Part shown: positions 8,305 through 17,083 of the stretch, piece by piece
How positions within the stretch are numbered: the first letter of the stretch is position 1
Layout of the letters: each line of letters begins with the position of its first letter
Source of the DNA: Furfurilactobacillus siliginis
Lineage (GTDB): Bacteria > Bacillota > Bacilli > Lactobacillales > Lactobacillaceae
Direction of reading: 5' to 3'
NCBI RefSeq assembly: GCF_001437435.1
Contig: NZ_JQCB01000001.1
Coordinates: 184,102-248,101, forward strand
Length of the DNA: 64,000 nt
Made by a program: the position numbers and the translations under genes
Notes under the pieces: generated by a model
Database searches by the model: none
Seen by the model: only the letters and a program-made list of their open reading frames with translations
Told to the model about the DNA's origin: nothing

Positions 8305-8346
8305 AAGGCGTTTGGGACATGATGATTTATGTCCCAAACGCCTTTG
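8305..8346 (-). terminator. GGGACA-type terminator after fumarate reductase gene
   Basis: AAAGGCGTTTGGGACAT pairs with ATGTCCCAAACGCCTTT around an 8-nt loop; a T-rich tract follows on the minus strand. First module of the composite repeat in transcription order. Confidence 0.85.
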
Positions 8347-8358
8347 AATTATTATCGA

Positions 8359-9762
8359 TTATTTTTGCTTGTTGATGTAGTTAAATACTTGTTCCCCAGC
8401 TTGGCGACCAAAAATCACCGTTTCAGCAATCGAGTTTCCACCAATCCGGTTATTGCCATGTAGTCCACCGACGACTTCACCACCGGCAAATAACCCGTTG
8501 ATTACTTGACCATCGGTGCCGATAACCTGCGTTAGATGGTTCGCTTTCACACCACCCATCGTGTAATGAACGGCTGGCGCAATGTGAATTGCAAAGAATG
8601 GTCCGTTAGCGATATCACGATCCATACCAGTTGTCCGACCAAATTCTTGATCGTTGTGGTCAGCTACTGCTGTGTTCCACGTGGAAACGGTCGCCGTTAG
8701 AGTGGCTGCATCCATGTTCAACTTGCCAGCTAATTCATCAACCGTTGCCCCTGTGACAACTAAACCAATGCTGTCGTAGAATTCAATGGCCTTCACCCGT
8801 GAACGAATACCCTGGTCAAGAATCAAGTAAGCACCATGTTCAGGTAGATCAGTAATTGCGTTTGAAACAACTTTCCGTGTGTTTAATTCGTTAACAAAAC
8901 GACTACCCTGTGCATTAACCAAGATGGCACCTTCACCACGAACAGCTTCTCCGATTAAGAATGCATGTGGGTTATCTTGTTGAACAGTTGGATGAACCTG
9001 AATTTGATCCATTTGTACTAAAGCGGCGCCTGCATCAGTTGCTAATGACAGCCCGTCCCCGGTTGCACCAGGTTGGTTTGTCGTTTTGTAACCTTTTAAA
9101 TCAGGACGGTATTCTTCAATCATGGTTGGGTTTGCACCAAAACCACCGGTTGCCAAAATAACTGCGCCACCGTTAATAGTCATTTTATCGCCGTTTGGCA
9201 ATACTGCCCCTACGCTGGTAACCGTACCACTTGCGTCTTTATTTAACTTCTTAACTGTCACACCAGTAAATAATGGAATCGCTTGTGCCTGAACTTGCTT
9301 CAACAATTCAGTCACTAAGAAAGCGCCAATCGGAGCCATGCTAGCAGGCCGGTGGGTCCGCATTTTGCTCATTCCACCAGTGATCGTAATGTCGTCCAAA
9401 CGAATGTTGTGGTCTGCTAACCAGTCAATGGCCAAAGCAGCATGTGAACTAAAATACCCCAATAGTTCTTTATCATTCATATCACCGCCACCCTTAAGGG
9501 TTTCAGCGAAGAATTCTTCATAACTATCAACCACACCATGATGTAGTTGAACATTCGTTTCAGCAGCGTTCATTCCGGATGAAGCACGCATGGTGTTACC
9601 ACCGGTTTTGTCCATTTTTTCTAAAATAACTGGCTTCAAGCCAAGTTCATGCGCTTGTAACGCACCGACTAAACCAGTGCTACCAGAACCAATGATGATG
9701 ACATCGTATTGATCCTTTAATTCATTAATATTAGTTGGTTCAAAGCGAAATTTTTCAGGCAT
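8359..9762 (-). CDS. Fumarate reductase flavoprotein (flavocytochrome c type, FAD domain)
   Basis: A 467-residue soluble FAD-dependent reductase of the FrdA/flavocytochrome c family, predicted to reduce fumarate or a similar enoate acceptor. It has the N-terminal dinucleotide fold IIGSGSTGLVGALQ, the RGEGAILVN and RFVNE active-site blocks, HYTMGGVK, and a C-terminal FAGGEVVGGLHGNNRIGGNS. It lacks haem motifs and a signal peptide, so it is a cytosolic single-subunit form, common in lactobacilli as an electron sink. The ATG has AAAGGAG upstream. It depends on FAD and so on the riboflavin operon at 14-17.5 kb. Whether fumarate or another enoate is the substrate is not decided by sequence. Confidence 0.9.
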   Translation of the reverse strand: MPEKFRFEPTNINELKDQYDVIIIGSGSTGLVGALQAHELGLKPVILEKMDKTGGNTMRASSGMNAAETNVQLHHGVVDSYEEFFAETLKGGGDMNDKELLGYFSSHAALAIDWLADHNIRLDDITITGGMSKMRTHRPASMAPIGAFLVTELLKQVQAQAIPLFTGVTVKKLNKDASGTVTSVGAVLPNGDKMTINGGAVILATGGFGANPTMIEEYRPDLKGYKTTNQPGATGDGLSLATDAGAALVQMDQIQVHPTVQQDNPHAFLIGEAVRGEGAILVNAQGSRFVNELNTRKVVSNAITDLPEHGAYLILDQGIRSRVKAIEFYDSIGLVVTGATVDELAGKLNMDAATLTATVSTWNTAVADHNDQEFGRTTGMDRDIANGPFFAIHIAPAVHYTMGGVKANHLTQVIGTDGQVINGLFAGGEVVGGLHGNNRIGGNSIAETVIFGRQAGEQVFNYINKQK

Positions 9763-9950
9763 ATGTCTGCTCCTTTGTAATCTTCATCGAGGATTAATAA
9801 CGGTTTATTGCGACTTTGTAATCTTTTTCACTTGTTAACAGACAAAATCACAACGCAATCTATACCTGCAGGATAAACGACAAGGAACATCATAGTCAAA
9901 CGTTTGTGAATTGATTAATTTTATTTATATGAGCAGCAAAATAGAAGCGC
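9763..9950. other. Leader/promoter region of the fumarate reductase gene
   Basis: AT-rich gap without ORF. I see no clear sigma-A promoter, riboswitch or known operator in it. The rest of the gap to 10180 holds repeat copy 3 and a terminator. Confidence 0.4.
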
Positions 9951-10060
9951 GTGGGACAAAAGTCGGGAAGTCGTGAGTAAGACCTAGAACGGCTGTACGG
10001 ATTATTCTTCAATCCGGCAGGTTGCTCGTAGTCTGCACAGCGGCTTAATTTTTGTCCCAC
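9951..10060 (-). repeat. Long-hairpin intergenic repeat, copy 3
   Basis: Reverse-orientation copy with outer arms GTGGGACAAAAGTC (partly) and TTTTTGTCCCAC, inner blocks AGACCTAGAAC and GTAGTCTGCACAGC. It is joined by the linker (10061-10092) to the hairpin at 10093-10129, downstream of the ABC-F gene. Confidence 0.88.
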
Positions 10061-10092
10061 ATTTTCACTATTTAAGTTCAAACATCAAAACA

Positions 10093-10129
10093 GGGAGTTT
10101 AGGACAATTGACTCATGTCCCAAACTCCC
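10093..10129 (-). terminator. Terminator hairpin after ABC-F gene
   Basis: GGGAGTTTAGGACA pairs with TGTCCCAAACTCCC (one mismatch). It lies downstream of the ABC-F stop codon and belongs to the composite repeat unit. Confidence 0.7.
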
Positions 10130-10180
10130 TTATTTAACTCGTGCTTTTAGATGGCATAACTCAAAGCTAGCGAGTGATAC

Positions 10181-11806
10181 TTATTTATATAATTCAGCAA
10201 CCTGTTCCTGCACCACTTTATGAGCCAAGAAGTCATCATACTTGGTGTCAGAACGTTCTACAACACCCTTATCACTCACTTCAATGATGTGATTAGCAAT
10301 CGTTTGAATAAACTCATGGTCATGTGATGTAAAGACAATCGCACCTGTGAAGGCAATTAGACTATCATTCAAAGCAGTAATTGATTCCAAATCCAAGTGG
10401 TTGGTTGGATCATCCATCAATAACACGTTGGCTTTACTTAACATCATCTTGGATAACATTGACCGTACTTTTTCACCACCGGAAAGCACGTTAACTTCAC
10501 GCAGCACATCTTCACCAGAGAATAACATCTTCCCTAAGAAACCGCGAAGGAATGTGTTATCGTCTTCACCCTTCGGTGCAAATTGACGTAACCAGTCCAA
10601 AATCGTTAAGTTTGAGTTTTCAAACTCGCCATTAATATCACGTGGCAAGTACGTTTGACTAGTCGTTTGACCCCAAGTAACGGTACCTGAATCGGGCAAC
10701 ATTTCCCCGGAAATAATCTGCATTAATGTTGTCGTTGCTAAATCACTGCGACTAATCAATGCGGTTTTATCTTCTGGACGCAGGGTAAAGGTAATGTTAT
10801 CTAATACTTTCACACCTTCAATTGTCTTTGAGACGCTATCGACACGCAATAAATCGTTTCCGATTTCCCGATCTGGTGTGAACTGAATAAACGGATATTT
10901 CCGTGATGATGGCTTGATGTCATCTAATGTGATCTTCTCTAACTGCTTCTTCCGCGAAGTGGCTTGCTTTGACTTCGACGCATTGGCACTAAACCGAGCG
11001 ATAAAGTCTTGCAGTTCTTTGATCTGTTCTTCTTTCTTCTCATTAGAACTAGAACGTAACTTAGTGGCCAATGCACTACTTTCCATCCAGAAATCATAGT
11101 TCCCGACAAATAGCGTAATTTTACCAAAGTCCACATCACACATATGCGTACATACTTGATTCAAGAAATGCCGGTCATGTGAAACCACAATCACAGTATT
11201 TTGATAATCAGCCAGGAAGTTTTCCAGCCAGGCGATTGATTGCACATCTAACCCGTTGGTAGGTTCATCTAATAACAGAATGTCCGGGTTACCGAACAAA
11301 GCTTGTCCTAGCAAAACCTTCACCTTTTGAGGTTCTGTTAATTCGCTCATTTTGAGTTGGTGCATGCTTTCATCGATGCCCATTGCTTGCAGCAGTTGGT
11401 TCGCCTCAACTTCAGCGTTCCAACCGTCGAGTTCGGCAAATTCGCCTTCTAACTCAGCGGCCTTCATCCCGTCTTCATCAGTAAAGTCAGCCTTGGCATA
11501 CAAAGCATCCTTTTCCTTCATGATTTCGTACAGTTTTTCATGTCCACGAATCACCGTGTCCATCACTGTTTCATCTTCAAAGGCGAAATGGTTCTGGTTC
11601 AAGCTGGACATCCGTTCGTTTGGTCCCAAGCTGACCGTACCAGTTGTTGGTTTTAAGTCGCCTTCGATGATTTTTAGGAACGTTGACTTCCCGGCACCAT
11701 TAGCGCCAATCACCCCATAACAGTTACCAGGTGTGAATTTTAAGTTGATGTCTTCATACAGTTTTCGTGTCCCAAACTGCATGCTGATATTGTTTACAGT
11801 TAACAT
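10181..11806 (-). CDS. ABC-F family ATPase (YkpA/YbiT type)
   Basis: A 541-residue tandem-ABC protein without membrane segments, so a ribosome-acting ABC-F factor rather than a transporter. The first domain has Walker A GANGAGKST (about residue 35) and LLLDEPTNGLD. The linker region around residues 250-290 is charged and helical. Oddities: the first signature motif is LTEPQ instead of LSGGE, and the second Walker B reads LLMDDPTNHLD, with Asp where the catalytic Glu usually is (about residue 463). The second Walker A is also degenerate (SRSDLATTT). A degenerate first signature is known in the YbiT branch. The ATG has GAGGT upstream. Antibiotic resistance cannot be inferred. Confidence 0.9.
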   Translation of the reverse strand: MLTVNNISMQFGTRKLYEDINLKFTPGNCYGVIGANGAGKSTFLKIIEGDLKPTTGTVSLGPNERMSSLNQNHFAFEDETVMDTVIRGHEKLYEIMKEKDALYAKADFTDEDGMKAAELEGEFAELDGWNAEVEANQLLQAMGIDESMHQLKMSELTEPQKVKVLLGQALFGNPDILLLDEPTNGLDVQSIAWLENFLADYQNTVIVVSHDRHFLNQVCTHMCDVDFGKITLFVGNYDFWMESSALATKLRSSSNEKKEEQIKELQDFIARFSANASKSKQATSRKKQLEKITLDDIKPSSRKYPFIQFTPDREIGNDLLRVDSVSKTIEGVKVLDNITFTLRPEDKTALISRSDLATTTLMQIISGEMLPDSGTVTWGQTTSQTYLPRDINGEFENSNLTILDWLRQFAPKGEDDNTFLRGFLGKMLFSGEDVLREVNVLSGGEKVRSMLSKMMLSKANVLLMDDPTNHLDLESITALNDSLIAFTGAIVFTSHDHEFIQTIANHIIEVSDKGVVERSDTKYDDFLAHKVVQEQVAELYK

Positions 11807-11831
11807 TGATTACCTCACAAATTTGTCTAAT

Positions 11832-11860
11832 AAAAACCAACCGTGGCAAAACGCGGTTGG
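11832..11860 (-). terminator. Terminator after the broken dehydrogenase
   Basis: Minus-strand stem CCAACCGCG with CACGGTTGG followed by five T residues. Confidence 0.8.
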
Positions 11861-11927
11861 CTTTATTTCAGTATTAAGTTGTTTCAGATTACCATATTTT
11901 AACCGTTTCGTCTAAGGGGGTCTCGTT

Positions 11928-12875
11928 TTACATCACGTAAACATATCGTTGACTGGCATCTTGCCAATTCTCTGATGACAATTCGTCAAATGGTAATGTT
12001 TGAACAGCTAGCTGAAACGTCCCTGCTGAAATTAGCTGAGCGAGTTTTGGCAGTTCAGTCGCAAAAACCTTACCATTAATACTTCCTTGCCCACTACCTA
12101 ATAGTCGTAAGTTGACTGATCGTAGATAGGCACTTGGAAGCGTAATATCGCCACCGCTCATACTGCCAATTTCAACCCAGGATAACAACTGACTATGATC
12201 ATGACGGGCAGGTAAAATTGCTTGCAAGGCTTTCTCTGCAACAGAACCCCATAGGTAATCCAACACCACGTCCACATCCGCTACTGCTGCAAAAGCGGCC
12301 TTAACATCTTCATCTGTGCCAGTCAGTGCAATCGTTTGGTCAGCGCCTAACCCACGGACCATCGCTAGTTTCGCTTCATCACGACCAGCCGCAATCACCG
12401 TCTTCGCACCTAGGTACTTGCTGATTTGTACAGCCAATTGTCCGGCTGCACCAGTAGCACCCAACACTAATACAGTTTTACCGGTAATATCACCGACACG
12501 ATCCTTCAGCGCCATCCATGACGACATTGCTGGATTCATCATCGCCGCCACCTGGGCTGCATCGACATCTGCCGGTAATGGAATAAAGCGACGTGCAGAC
12601 ACAACCGTTTGTTCAGCCAATGCCCCTTACGTTTCATCCCCATTTACAAAGTAGCCAACTTGACCCGTGGTCGTTTTCCCCACACCATCTAGTCCAGGAA
12701 TCAATGGCAACTTCCCTGTACTTGTATAATGCGTTCCATTTGCTTGCGACCGCACCCGTGGATAGACCGCTGCTGCTAATACGTTGATGATCTGCTCATT
12801 TTCACCAGCTACAGGTGCTGGAAAGACCTGAAGTGTTGGTGCCTGTTCAAAATTCGTTACAACTGCTGCTTTCAT
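11928..12875 (-). pseudogene. Zinc-type/quinone oxidoreductase-like dehydrogenase, interrupted by in-frame TAA
   Basis: One continuous reading frame of 316 codons for a medium-chain dehydrogenase/reductase, interrupted at 12627-12629 by a TAA. Upstream, 82 residues run from MKAAVVTNFEQAP to FVNGDET. Downstream, the same frame resumes with GALAEQTVVSARRFIPLP and carries the nucleotide-binding GATGAAGQLAVQ motif. In relatives this position is an aromatic residue, so a TAT or TAC codon has become TAA. The downstream part could in principle start at the TTG at 12620, but it has no ribosome binding site. Divergent from the MarR gene at 12985, which likely regulates it. Confidence 0.85.
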
Positions 12876-12901
12876 ATTAAAGAACCTCCGATTGATTATT
12901 C

Positions 12902-12965
12902 ATTACTAGTAATTTATAATTCATTATAATCAAGTCTTCTAAAATAACAATAGATTACCAGTAAT
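12902..12965. promoter_or_regulatory. Twin MarR-type operator in the divergent promoter
   Basis: Two near-identical palindromes, ATTACTAGTAAT at 12902-12913 and ATTACCAGTAAT at 12954-12965, sit in the 109-bp gap between the dehydrogenase and MarR genes. The second lies next to the marR ribosome binding site. Placement fits autoregulation plus control of the divergent gene. Confidence 0.7.
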
Positions 12966-12984
12966 TTATTTAAAAGGAGTTTTC

Positions 12985-13479
12985 ATGCCGAACTATTTTC
13001 AAGATATTCGAGAAGCCATTTCCCAGTTGGACAAAACCCAGGAACGTTTCAAGGAGTCCTTTTGGCGCTACGCAATCGATAGTGCCCGAGATGCTTTATC
13101 ACCAGCCGTAGTGACTAAGCTGAGCGCTGTCCATTTAACGCATTCAGAAATGCAGATTCTTAGTCGTGTCGCAGATGCCCCTGAACAAACGTTGGCATAC
13201 CAAGACTTAGTTGCACAAATAGATTTTTCTCAAGGCATGTTGTCTCGCTATGTAAAACGCTTGGATACGAGTGAACTGATTACCCGGTTTCACCAAGATG
13301 ATAATAAAAAAGCAGTCTTCTTATCCGTCACTAAGTTAGGTCAGGTGATTGCTGATTTACACGATCAAATGCATGCAGCGGAACGTGCCAAATACAAGGC
13401 TGCACTAGACTCCTTTAGCGAACAAGATTTGGCCATTACCGCAAAAGTAATTAATGCACTCGCTGCGTCGCAAGACTAA
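12985..13479 (+). CDS. MarR-family transcriptional regulator
   Basis: A 164-residue winged-helix regulator. The helix-turn-helix is in the centre (residues 60-100, LAYQDLVAQIDFSQGMLSRYVKRLD), followed by a wing with DDNKKAVFLSVTKLG, flanked by long dimerisation helices. The ATG has AAAGGAG upstream. It is divergent from the broken dehydrogenase across two matching palindromes, which points to that gene as its target. If the dehydrogenase is really dead the regulator may be an orphan. The ligand is unknown. Confidence 0.9.
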   Translation: MPNYFQDIREAISQLDKTQERFKESFWRYAIDSARDALSPAVVTKLSAVHLTHSEMQILSRVADAPEQTLAYQDLVAQIDFSQGMLSRYVKRLDTSELITRFHQDDNKKAVFLSVTKLGQVIADLHDQMHAAERAKYKAALDSFSEQDLAITAKVINALAASQD

Positions 13480-13586
13480 GAGCACAGCAAGTGCGCCATC
13501 TAATGTCCCTTGCGATCGTTGCTGGGATGACAATCATACCTTCGATTAACGGCATAAGGATTGAGCTACAGCAGAGAATGAATCGT

Positions 13587-13628
13587 AAAAGAGGTGGGGA
13601 CATAAAATCTTATGTCCCCACCTCTTTT
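13587..13628 (+). terminator. GGGACA-type terminator after marR, with degenerate composite repeat
   Basis: AAAAGAGGTGGGGACATAA pairs perfectly with TTATGTCCCCACCTCTTTT. The following bases (13629-13680) match the linker and then a decayed left arm of the long repeat (GTGTGTTAAAAATCAAGTAG against GTGGGATAAAAGTCAAGTCG), so a partial composite element lies here. The rest of 13480-13586 shows nothing. Confidence 0.9.
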
Positions 13629-13693
13629 GGCTTACGAGCTTAAATTGTGAAACGTGTGTTAAAAATCAAGTAGCTCTGCTGACAAACCCCAAA

Positions 13694-14089
13694 CTAGCAG
13701 ATTTGGTTCCCCAAGGCTTTTAAATCAGCCGTTGCTAATGGTTGCTGGTCTGCAAAATGATTAATGGTAACTGCGCCATCCAATAATCCACTATCATTTT
13801 TCAGCACTAAGCTGTTGTGTACAAAATCGAGCGTTAGCCCATTACCGAGAAAAGTTGCTTCATTATTACTCGTATAAACAATCTGTCCATCAGACGTCTG
13901 TAATTCTACATTAAACTCAGGATCTTTAGCAGACAATTCAACCAGTTGAAATTTATCGCCAATCGCACAAGTACCACCAATTGTTGAATATTTATTAGAA
14001 CCATCATCCGTTGCCAAAACAAGTACCGCATCTGGTGAAATCTTTGTTGCCAAGTAATCCGCTGCAGCTTCTTTAATGTTAAAGTTCAT
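13694..14089 (-). CDS. Iron-sulfur cluster biosynthesis family (HesB-like fold) protein
   Basis: A 131-residue soluble protein resembling the short Fe-S_biosyn domain proteins of lactobacilli. It has the ALVLATDDGSNKYS-type stretch near residue 30, GGTCAIGDKFQ, and a C-terminal LDGAVTINHF. Only Cys residues at GGTC and the extreme C-terminus are seen, so the A-type CxC cluster-binding motif is missing and function as a scaffold is doubtful. The ATG at 14089 has a perfect GGAGG; five codons upstream in frame are unlikely to be used. Lies just after ribH on the same strand but 90 bp away. Assignment is from overall pattern. Confidence 0.65.
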   Translation of the reverse strand: MNFNIKEAAADYLATKISPDAVLVLATDDGSNKYSTIGGTCAIGDKFQLVELSAKDPEFNVELQTSDGQIVYTSNNEATFLGNGLTLDFVHNSLVLKNDSGLLDGAVTINHFADQQPLATADLKALGNQIC

Positions 14090-14182
14090 GCTTTTGGCCT
14101 CCATTCTACTGATAGGTTGTGTACAATCTATCTACTTATTTAGAATAGTCGGTTTAACAATATTTCGCAATTAGTTTGCTCA

Positions 14183-14650
14183 TTAGACTTGCAGTGCACG
14201 ATTTAAATCAATTAATTCTAAAACATCCGCCGCAACATCACTGCCTTTATTGCCGGCCTTACCGCCTGCCCGTTGCTGTGCTTGTTCCAAAGTGTCCGTT
14301 GTCAGCACCCCAAACAATACAGGCACATCGCTCGTTAGCGCTAGCTGTCCTACACCTTTAGCAACTTCATTGCAGACATATTCATAATGACTGGTCTCAC
14401 CACGAATTACTGTGCCAAGCGTCATGATGCCCTGATACTTATTCGATGCAAGCAATCGCCGTGTCATTCCAGGAATTTCAAACGCACCTGGAACCCAAAC
14501 GATATCAACATCTGCTGGGGAAACTTCATGGCGCGTCAACGTATCCATCGCACCTGCGACCAATTTACTCGTAATTACATCATTAAAGCGGCTGACAACA
14601 ATAGCGAGCTTTCCGGTTGGTGCCACGTATTGTCCTACATATTCTGTCAT
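14183..14650 (-). CDS. ribH: 6,7-dimethyl-8-ribityllumazine synthase
   Basis: Penultimate step of riboflavin synthesis: condenses the ribitylaminouracil with 3,4-dihydroxy-2-butanone 4-phosphate, forming icosahedral or pentameric shells. The 155-residue protein has the substrate motifs SRFND near residue 20, WVPGAFEIP near residue 53 and GTVIRGETSHYEYV with catalytic His near residue 85. The ATG at 14650 has GGAG at nine bases; a TTG five codons earlier is not needed. Last gene of the rib operon, 18 bp after ribBA. Confidence 0.97.
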   Translation of the reverse strand: MTEYVGQYVAPTGKLAIVVSRFNDVITSKLVAGAMDTLTRHEVSPADVDIVWVPGAFEIPGMTRRLLASNKYQGIMTLGTVIRGETSHYEYVCNEVAKGVGQLALTSDVPVLFGVLTTDTLEQAQQRAGGKAGNKGSDVAADVLELIDLNRALQV

Positions 14651-14668
14651 TTTAATATTCTCCAATAA

Positions 14669-15874
14669 TTAGTTTATGTGTAACGCATGATGAAATTTTG
14701 CTTGTTTCGTTTTGAGATAAGCACGGTCCTCATCATAAATTGGCATTTCAAGTGACACGCGTTCCACCACATCGATCCCATATCGTTCCAAACTGGCCAC
14801 TTTATCTGGATTGTTGGTCAGTAACCGCACCTGATGAACGCCTTGTGCATGCAACATTGCAGCCGCAATCCCGTAATCACGTTCATCTGGCGCAAAGCCG
14901 AGGTGTTCATTGGCCTCAACTGTATCAAAGCCTTGTTCCTGTAACTGATAAGCCTGTAATTTTGCCTTTAGGCCAATACCACGGCCTTCTTGGCGAAGGT
15001 ACAAAACATAGCCACCTTCAGTTGCGATTTTAGCCATCGCTGCTGTTAACTGTTGCCCACAATCGCACCGTTTGGACCCCAACACATCACCTGTAAAACA
15101 CTCCGAGTGAAGGCGCACCAATGGGATACCAGTACTGGGGGTAACTGATTTCAATGACAACTGTAACCGCTGATCAGCCACGCTTTCATAATCAGTCAAT
15201 GTAAATAGTCCGGTCTGAGTCGGTAGCTTTACCGTCACATCAGCATGAACAACATCATCATTAATCAAATAACGATATGAAATAAGCTCATTGATCGTGA
15301 TTAATGGCACCTGCAATTCTCGTTCTAAGTCTTGAAGATCCTTCCACCGTCGCATTTCTCCTGTAGGGGCAAGCGTTTCACAAATATAAGCAGTGTCAGA
15401 AGCTGCGCCAGCCAAACGTGCCAAATCCACCGCTGCCTCTGTGTGGCCGGGACGTACTAGGACACCCCCATTCTTAGCAATCAACGGGAAGATATGCCCA
15501 GGCCGTTCAAAGTCAGCTGGCTGTGCGGCCAAATCTGCTAATTGCTTAATCGTGATCGCCCGTTCTTCAGCTGAAATCCCAGTACTCGTATGTGTCTCAT
15601 CAACGCTAATCGTAAAGGCTGTTTGAAAATGTTCCGTGTTCTGAATTGTCATCAGTGGTAACTGCAGCTTTTTCGCATGCTCTGCCGTCATTGGTACACA
15701 AATCAAGCCACGGCCAGCTGTCGTCATCAAATTAACACTGGCTTGCGTCGCAAATTCTGCGATTCCCACTAAGTCACCTTCGGCTTCGCGATCTTCATCG
15801 TCAGCAACCAAAATCAACTTGCCAGCTTGTAGCGCAGCAATTGCTGTCGTCATTTTTTCTTTAAGTGTTGTCAT
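14669..15874 (-). CDS. ribBA: Bifunctional 3,4-DHBP synthase / GTP cyclohydrolase II
   Basis: Supplies both precursors of riboflavin. The N-terminal half (about 1-200) is the dihydroxybutanone-phosphate synthase with the acidic [10 protein letters not shown] metal site. The C-terminal half is GTP cyclohydrolase II with the zinc cysteines in [16 protein letters not shown] and the RQEGRGIGL substrate loop. At 401 residues it is the normal fused length. Its ATG overlaps the ribE stop codon (ATGA), so translation is coupled. Confidence 0.97.
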   Translation of the reverse strand: MTTLKEKMTTAIAALQAGKLILVADDEDREAEGDLVGIAEFATQASVNLMTTAGRGLICVPMTAEHAKKLQLPLMTIQNTEHFQTAFTISVDETHTSTGISAEERAITIKQLADLAAQPADFERPGHIFPLIAKNGGVLVRPGHTEAAVDLARLAGAASDTAYICETLAPTGEMRRWKDLQDLERELQVPLITINELISYRYLINDDVVHADVTVKLPTQTGLFTLTDYESVADQRLQLSLKSVTPSTGIPLVRLHSECFTGDVLGSKRCDCGQQLTAAMAKIATEGGYVLYLRQEGRGIGLKAKLQAYQLQEQGFDTVEANEHLGFAPDERDYGIAAAMLHAQGVHQVRLLTNNPDKVASLERYGIDVVERVSLEMPIYDEDRAYLKTKQAKFHHALHIN

Positions 15875-16467
15875 TTGTTTGCTCCCGTCATTGCTTGTAA
15901 GTAGCGAAAGATCACATCGATTTCTAAATTCACTTTTTCACCAATGTGATAACTGAGTAATTTCGTATCCGTTTGCGTTTGAGGAATCAGGCTGACTGTA
16001 AACCAGGTTGGTTGCGCGTCTACGACGGTTAAACTGACACCATCAACCGTAATTGCACCCTTTGTGACCACCTGACCAGTTAACGCCTGTGGCAAATTCA
16101 CCTTAAGCATGACGGCATTTTCATCACGCCGGCGTTGTGCAATCACACCCACACCATCAACGTGCCCCTGAACCATATGACCTTCAAATCGACCATCAAC
16201 TGCCAAAGCACGTTCGACATTAACCGTGCTACCGATTTGGAGCTGGCCTAAATTTGTTTTACGAAAGGTTTCTGGCATCACATCGGCCATAAACTCAGTT
16301 GTACTTAAGCGAGTACTCGTTAAGCACACGCCATCCACAGATAAACTATCACCTAGCTTTAAATCGCTGAAGCCATTTGTTGGTAGCTGCAAGTTTAGTT
16401 GCAGCGTCTGACCGTGGCGTACGATTTGCCTCACTGTTGCTAGGCCACCAACTATTCCGGTAAACAT
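15871..16467 (-). CDS. ribE: Riboflavin synthase, alpha subunit
   Basis: Dismutates two lumazine molecules to riboflavin. The 198-residue protein starts MFTGIV, the universal N-terminus of the family, and shows the expected internal duplication of two lumazine-binding barrels (SVDGVCLT near residue 45 and TVDGVSLT near residue 142). A strong AAAGGGTGGTGA ribosome binding site precedes the ATG. It starts one base after the ribD reductase ORF and overlaps ribBA by 4 bp. Confidence 0.97.
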   Translation of the reverse strand: MFTGIVGGLATVRQIVRHGQTLQLNLQLPTNGFSDLKLGDSLSVDGVCLTSTRLSTTEFMADVMPETFRKTNLGQLQIGSTVNVERALAVDGRFEGHMVQGHVDGVGVIAQRRRDENAVMLKVNLPQALTGQVVTKGAITVDGVSLTVVDAQPTWFTVSLIPQTQTDTKLLSYHIGEKVNLEIDVIFRYLQAMTGANK

Positions 16468-16468
16468 A

Positions 16469-17083
16469 TCAGTTCACCACCCTTTCAAAAACTGACTTAC
16501 GAGCGTTGCCAATTATCTCTGTGCTCAGCTCATGAAAGGCATACCGCTCACCAGATTGCATTTGAGCAAAGGCTGGCAGAGAATTCCCACCAAACAATTC
16601 AGCAACTTGGTAAATGATTAGTTGATCAACTAATCCGGCCTGTAAAAAAGCAGCTTGAATTGTGCTACCGCCTTCGACCAGCAGCGACTGCACACCTGCC
16701 TTGGCAAGAACTTCAATCACTGTCTGAATCGTCCATTTACCAACAAAAATCCGTTCGTTTGCTGCCGTAAAACGTGTCTTTAGCTGTGCATTTTCTGTAA
16801 AAATCCATAGTGGCGCACCATGCTGCTCATGTAACCGCGAGCTAGTTTGTAACCGACCACGCCGATCCAAAACGATTCGAATTGGCGGATACATCACTGC
16901 CTGTTTAACCAATAACTGTGGGTCATCTGCCAGTGCCGTTTCACTGCCGACTAAAATTGCTTGTTGACCAGCTCTGACCTGATCGACATCTGCGTTCGCT
17001 AAACCGTCCGTTAGATAAGTCCGCATACCCTCACGTAAGGCGATTTTGCCATCCAAACTTTGTGCCACCTTCACAGTCACCAA
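16469..17083 (-). CDS. ribD: RibD reductase domain, separated by a frameshift
   Basis: The C-terminal 5-amino-6-(5-phosphoribosylamino)uracil reductase half of RibD, about 204 residues. It begins at VTVKVAQSLDGKIA, the normal start of the reductase domain, and contains LLVEGGSTIQAAFL near the NADPH site. It is out of frame with the deaminase half. Adding one T to the six-T run at 17101-17106 restores a continuous protein reading NFFYKQGRPLVTVK, which matches intact RibD. As it stands, a TTG (17083) or GTG (17080) start overlapping the deaminase TGA could allow coupled re-initiation, but the ribosome binding site (AGGG) is weak. Confidence 0.85.
   Translation of the reverse strand: MVTVKVAQSLDGKIALREGMRTYLTDGLANADVDQVRAGQQAILVGSETALADDPQLLVKQAVMYPPIRIVLDRRGRLQTSSRLHEQHGAPLWIFTENAQLKTRFTAANERIFVGKWTIQTVIEVLAKAGVQSLLVEGGSTIQAAFLQAGLVDQLIIYQVAELFGGNSLPAFAQMQSGERYAFHELSTEIIGNARKSVFERVVN

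Noticed and set aside
8660-8690. TGTTCCACGTGGAAAC inside the fumarate reductase gene as another parS
   Set aside because: Three or more mismatches to consensus and within coding sequence; below the level of the seven listed sites.
9896-10081. Minus-strand ORF of 61 residues
   Set aside because: It is the translation of repeat copy 3 and its flank.
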